Positions 63,417-64,000 of a stretch of 64,000 bases of DNA are shown piece by piece. Within the stretch, counting starts at the first letter, position 1; the number at the start of each line of letters is the position of its first letter. The stretch lies in contig CAITIE010000064.1 in the NCBI GenBank assembly GCA_903892355.1, positions 1 through 64,000 of the forward strand. Reading direction: 5' to 3'. Under the pieces are notes generated by a model. It was not told the DNA's origin. It was given only the letters and a program-made list of their open reading frames with translations, and made no database searches. The position numbers and the translations under genes are program-made. The DNA comes from an uncultured Pirellula sp. GTDB lineage: Bacteria; Planctomycetota; Planctomycetia; Pirellulales; Pirellulaceae.

Positions 63417-64000
63417 ATGTTTAGGACTTCAGTAACTTCAATAGGCTTAGCCGTCTTCATGTTGGTTTTTTGCCTTCGCGGTGTATTGGCTCAAGAGAAA
63501 GGTATCTTCGACTACCAGCAACAAATTGATGCTGGCAAAGACGTCAAGAAAATCGTATTCATCGCAGACGCCGGGACCCACGGCGGCCGAGGCAATCACG
63601 AGTTCATGGCGGGCTCAATCCTGTTGGCCAAGCAGTTGAATGCGGCGTATCCAAACGTCCATGCGGTGGTTTATTCCACGAACAACTGGCCCAAGAAATT
63701 AACTCACGCAGATGCAATTGCGGTGAGCTTGAACCATGGGCAACGCGCCGCAACCGACAGCGAGATTGCCGCCGCTGTACGAAGAGGAGCCGGCTTCATG
63801 GCGATGCATTTTGGCGTCGAGGTGAACAAGGGTGAAGCAGGTGACAACTACTTGCGCTGGATGGGTGGGTACTTCGAAACGGAATGGTCGGTCAATCCGT
63901 GGTGGCAACCGGATTTCAAGGAAATCCCAGAACATCCTACGACGCGCGGTGTAAAACCCTTCAGCGTCCGCGACGAATGGTATTATCACATGCGGTTTGT
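63417..64000 (+). CDS. ThuA-like domain protein, 3' end beyond the window
   Basis: A reading frame from the ATG at 63417 runs open to the window edge. A signal peptide (LAVFMLVFCLRGVLAQ) is followed by a ThuA-like domain: KKIVFIADAGTHGGRGNHEF, HADAIAVSLNHGQRA, RRGAGFMAMHFGVEVNKGEA, and HPTTRGVKPFSVRDEWYYHM. At least 194 residues are present. It follows the heme/propeller gene by 66 bp on the same strand, so an operon is likely. Partial because of the window boundary, not a truncation. Confidence 0.88.
   Translation, partial: MFRTSVTSIGLAVFMLVFCLRGVLAQEKGIFDYQQQIDAGKDVKKIVFIADAGTHGGRGNHEFMAGSILLAKQLNAAYPNVHAVVYSTNNWPKKLTHADAIAVSLNHGQRAATDSEIAAAVRRGAGFMAMHFGVEVNKGEAGDNYLRWMGGYFETEWSVNPWWQPDFKEIPEHPTTRGVKPFSVRDEWYYHMRF

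Noticed and set aside
1-64000. tRNA, rRNA or riboswitch genes
   Set aside because: I scanned for T-loop-like and conserved rRNA strings and saw none outside coding genes. A covariance-model search (tRNAscan-SE, Infernal) would be decisive.
39351-64000. A biosynthetic gene cluster or defence island
   Set aside because: The genes are typical planctomycete secreted families. No synthases, restriction, toxin-antitoxin or known defence domains are recognisable.

Overview
The window reads as a piece of a planctomycete chromosome, most likely from the order Pirellulales. This is inferred from protein families. Nearly diagnostic families recur: PSCyt1/DUF1549/DUF1553 (PSD1) with a partner DUF1501 protein, DUF1592-group proteins with DUF1552 partners, ThuA-like proteins, a large propeller/c-type heme protein and a DUF3472 protein. 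Lipid A genes (lpxD, lpxI) and a secretin show an outer membrane. I see no rRNA, tRNA, CRISPR array, transposase, integrase or phage gene.

Layout. 1-0.5 kb: about 2.7 copies of a 180-bp tandem repeat. 0.5-20.6 kb: mostly housekeeping and envelope genes. These are two hydrolases; a three-gene operon (phosphate-binding-like protein, PDZ/YscW-like protein, short-chain dehydrogenase); a Tat-exported Gfo/Idh/MocA oxidoreductase; a Dabb protein; an FtsQ-like membrane protein; lpxD-lpxI; a PQQ-type propeller; a lipase-like and an NfeD-like gene; and pyruvate kinase. 20.8-37.6 kb: a large type IV pilus/type II secretion-like locus. 37.9-39.2 kb: nhaA. 39.3-64 kb: a region of planctomycete-expanded secreted proteins.

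The pilus-like locus has two divergent arms. The leftward arm runs major pseudopilin, receiver protein, histidine kinase, STAS protein, PilB/GspE ATPase, PilC/GspF, then PilM-, PilN-, PilO- and PilP-like proteins. The rightward arm runs an HD-GYP protein followed by four minor pilin-like proteins. A convergent secretin closes the locus. Two minor pilins carry large inserted beta-sandwich domains, and one of these resembles carbohydrate-binding module family 4/9. No PilT retraction ATPase and no prepilin peptidase are present. My favoured, unproven reading is a surface fibre or secretion machine with a glycan- or polymer-binding tip and its own signalling set.

The right-hand region continues the polymer-degradation theme. 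The PSD1 and DUF1592 proteins both carry lectin-like (LamG/ConA-fold) insertions, and two esterase-like hydrolases lie nearby. Between the esterases is a scar of collapsed genes (about 52.7-53.9 kb) in which pieces of ThuA-like, DUF1592 and DUF1552 genes are fused out of frame. Intact relatives of all three families lie within about 10 kb. The last gene, ThuA-like, runs off the right edge.
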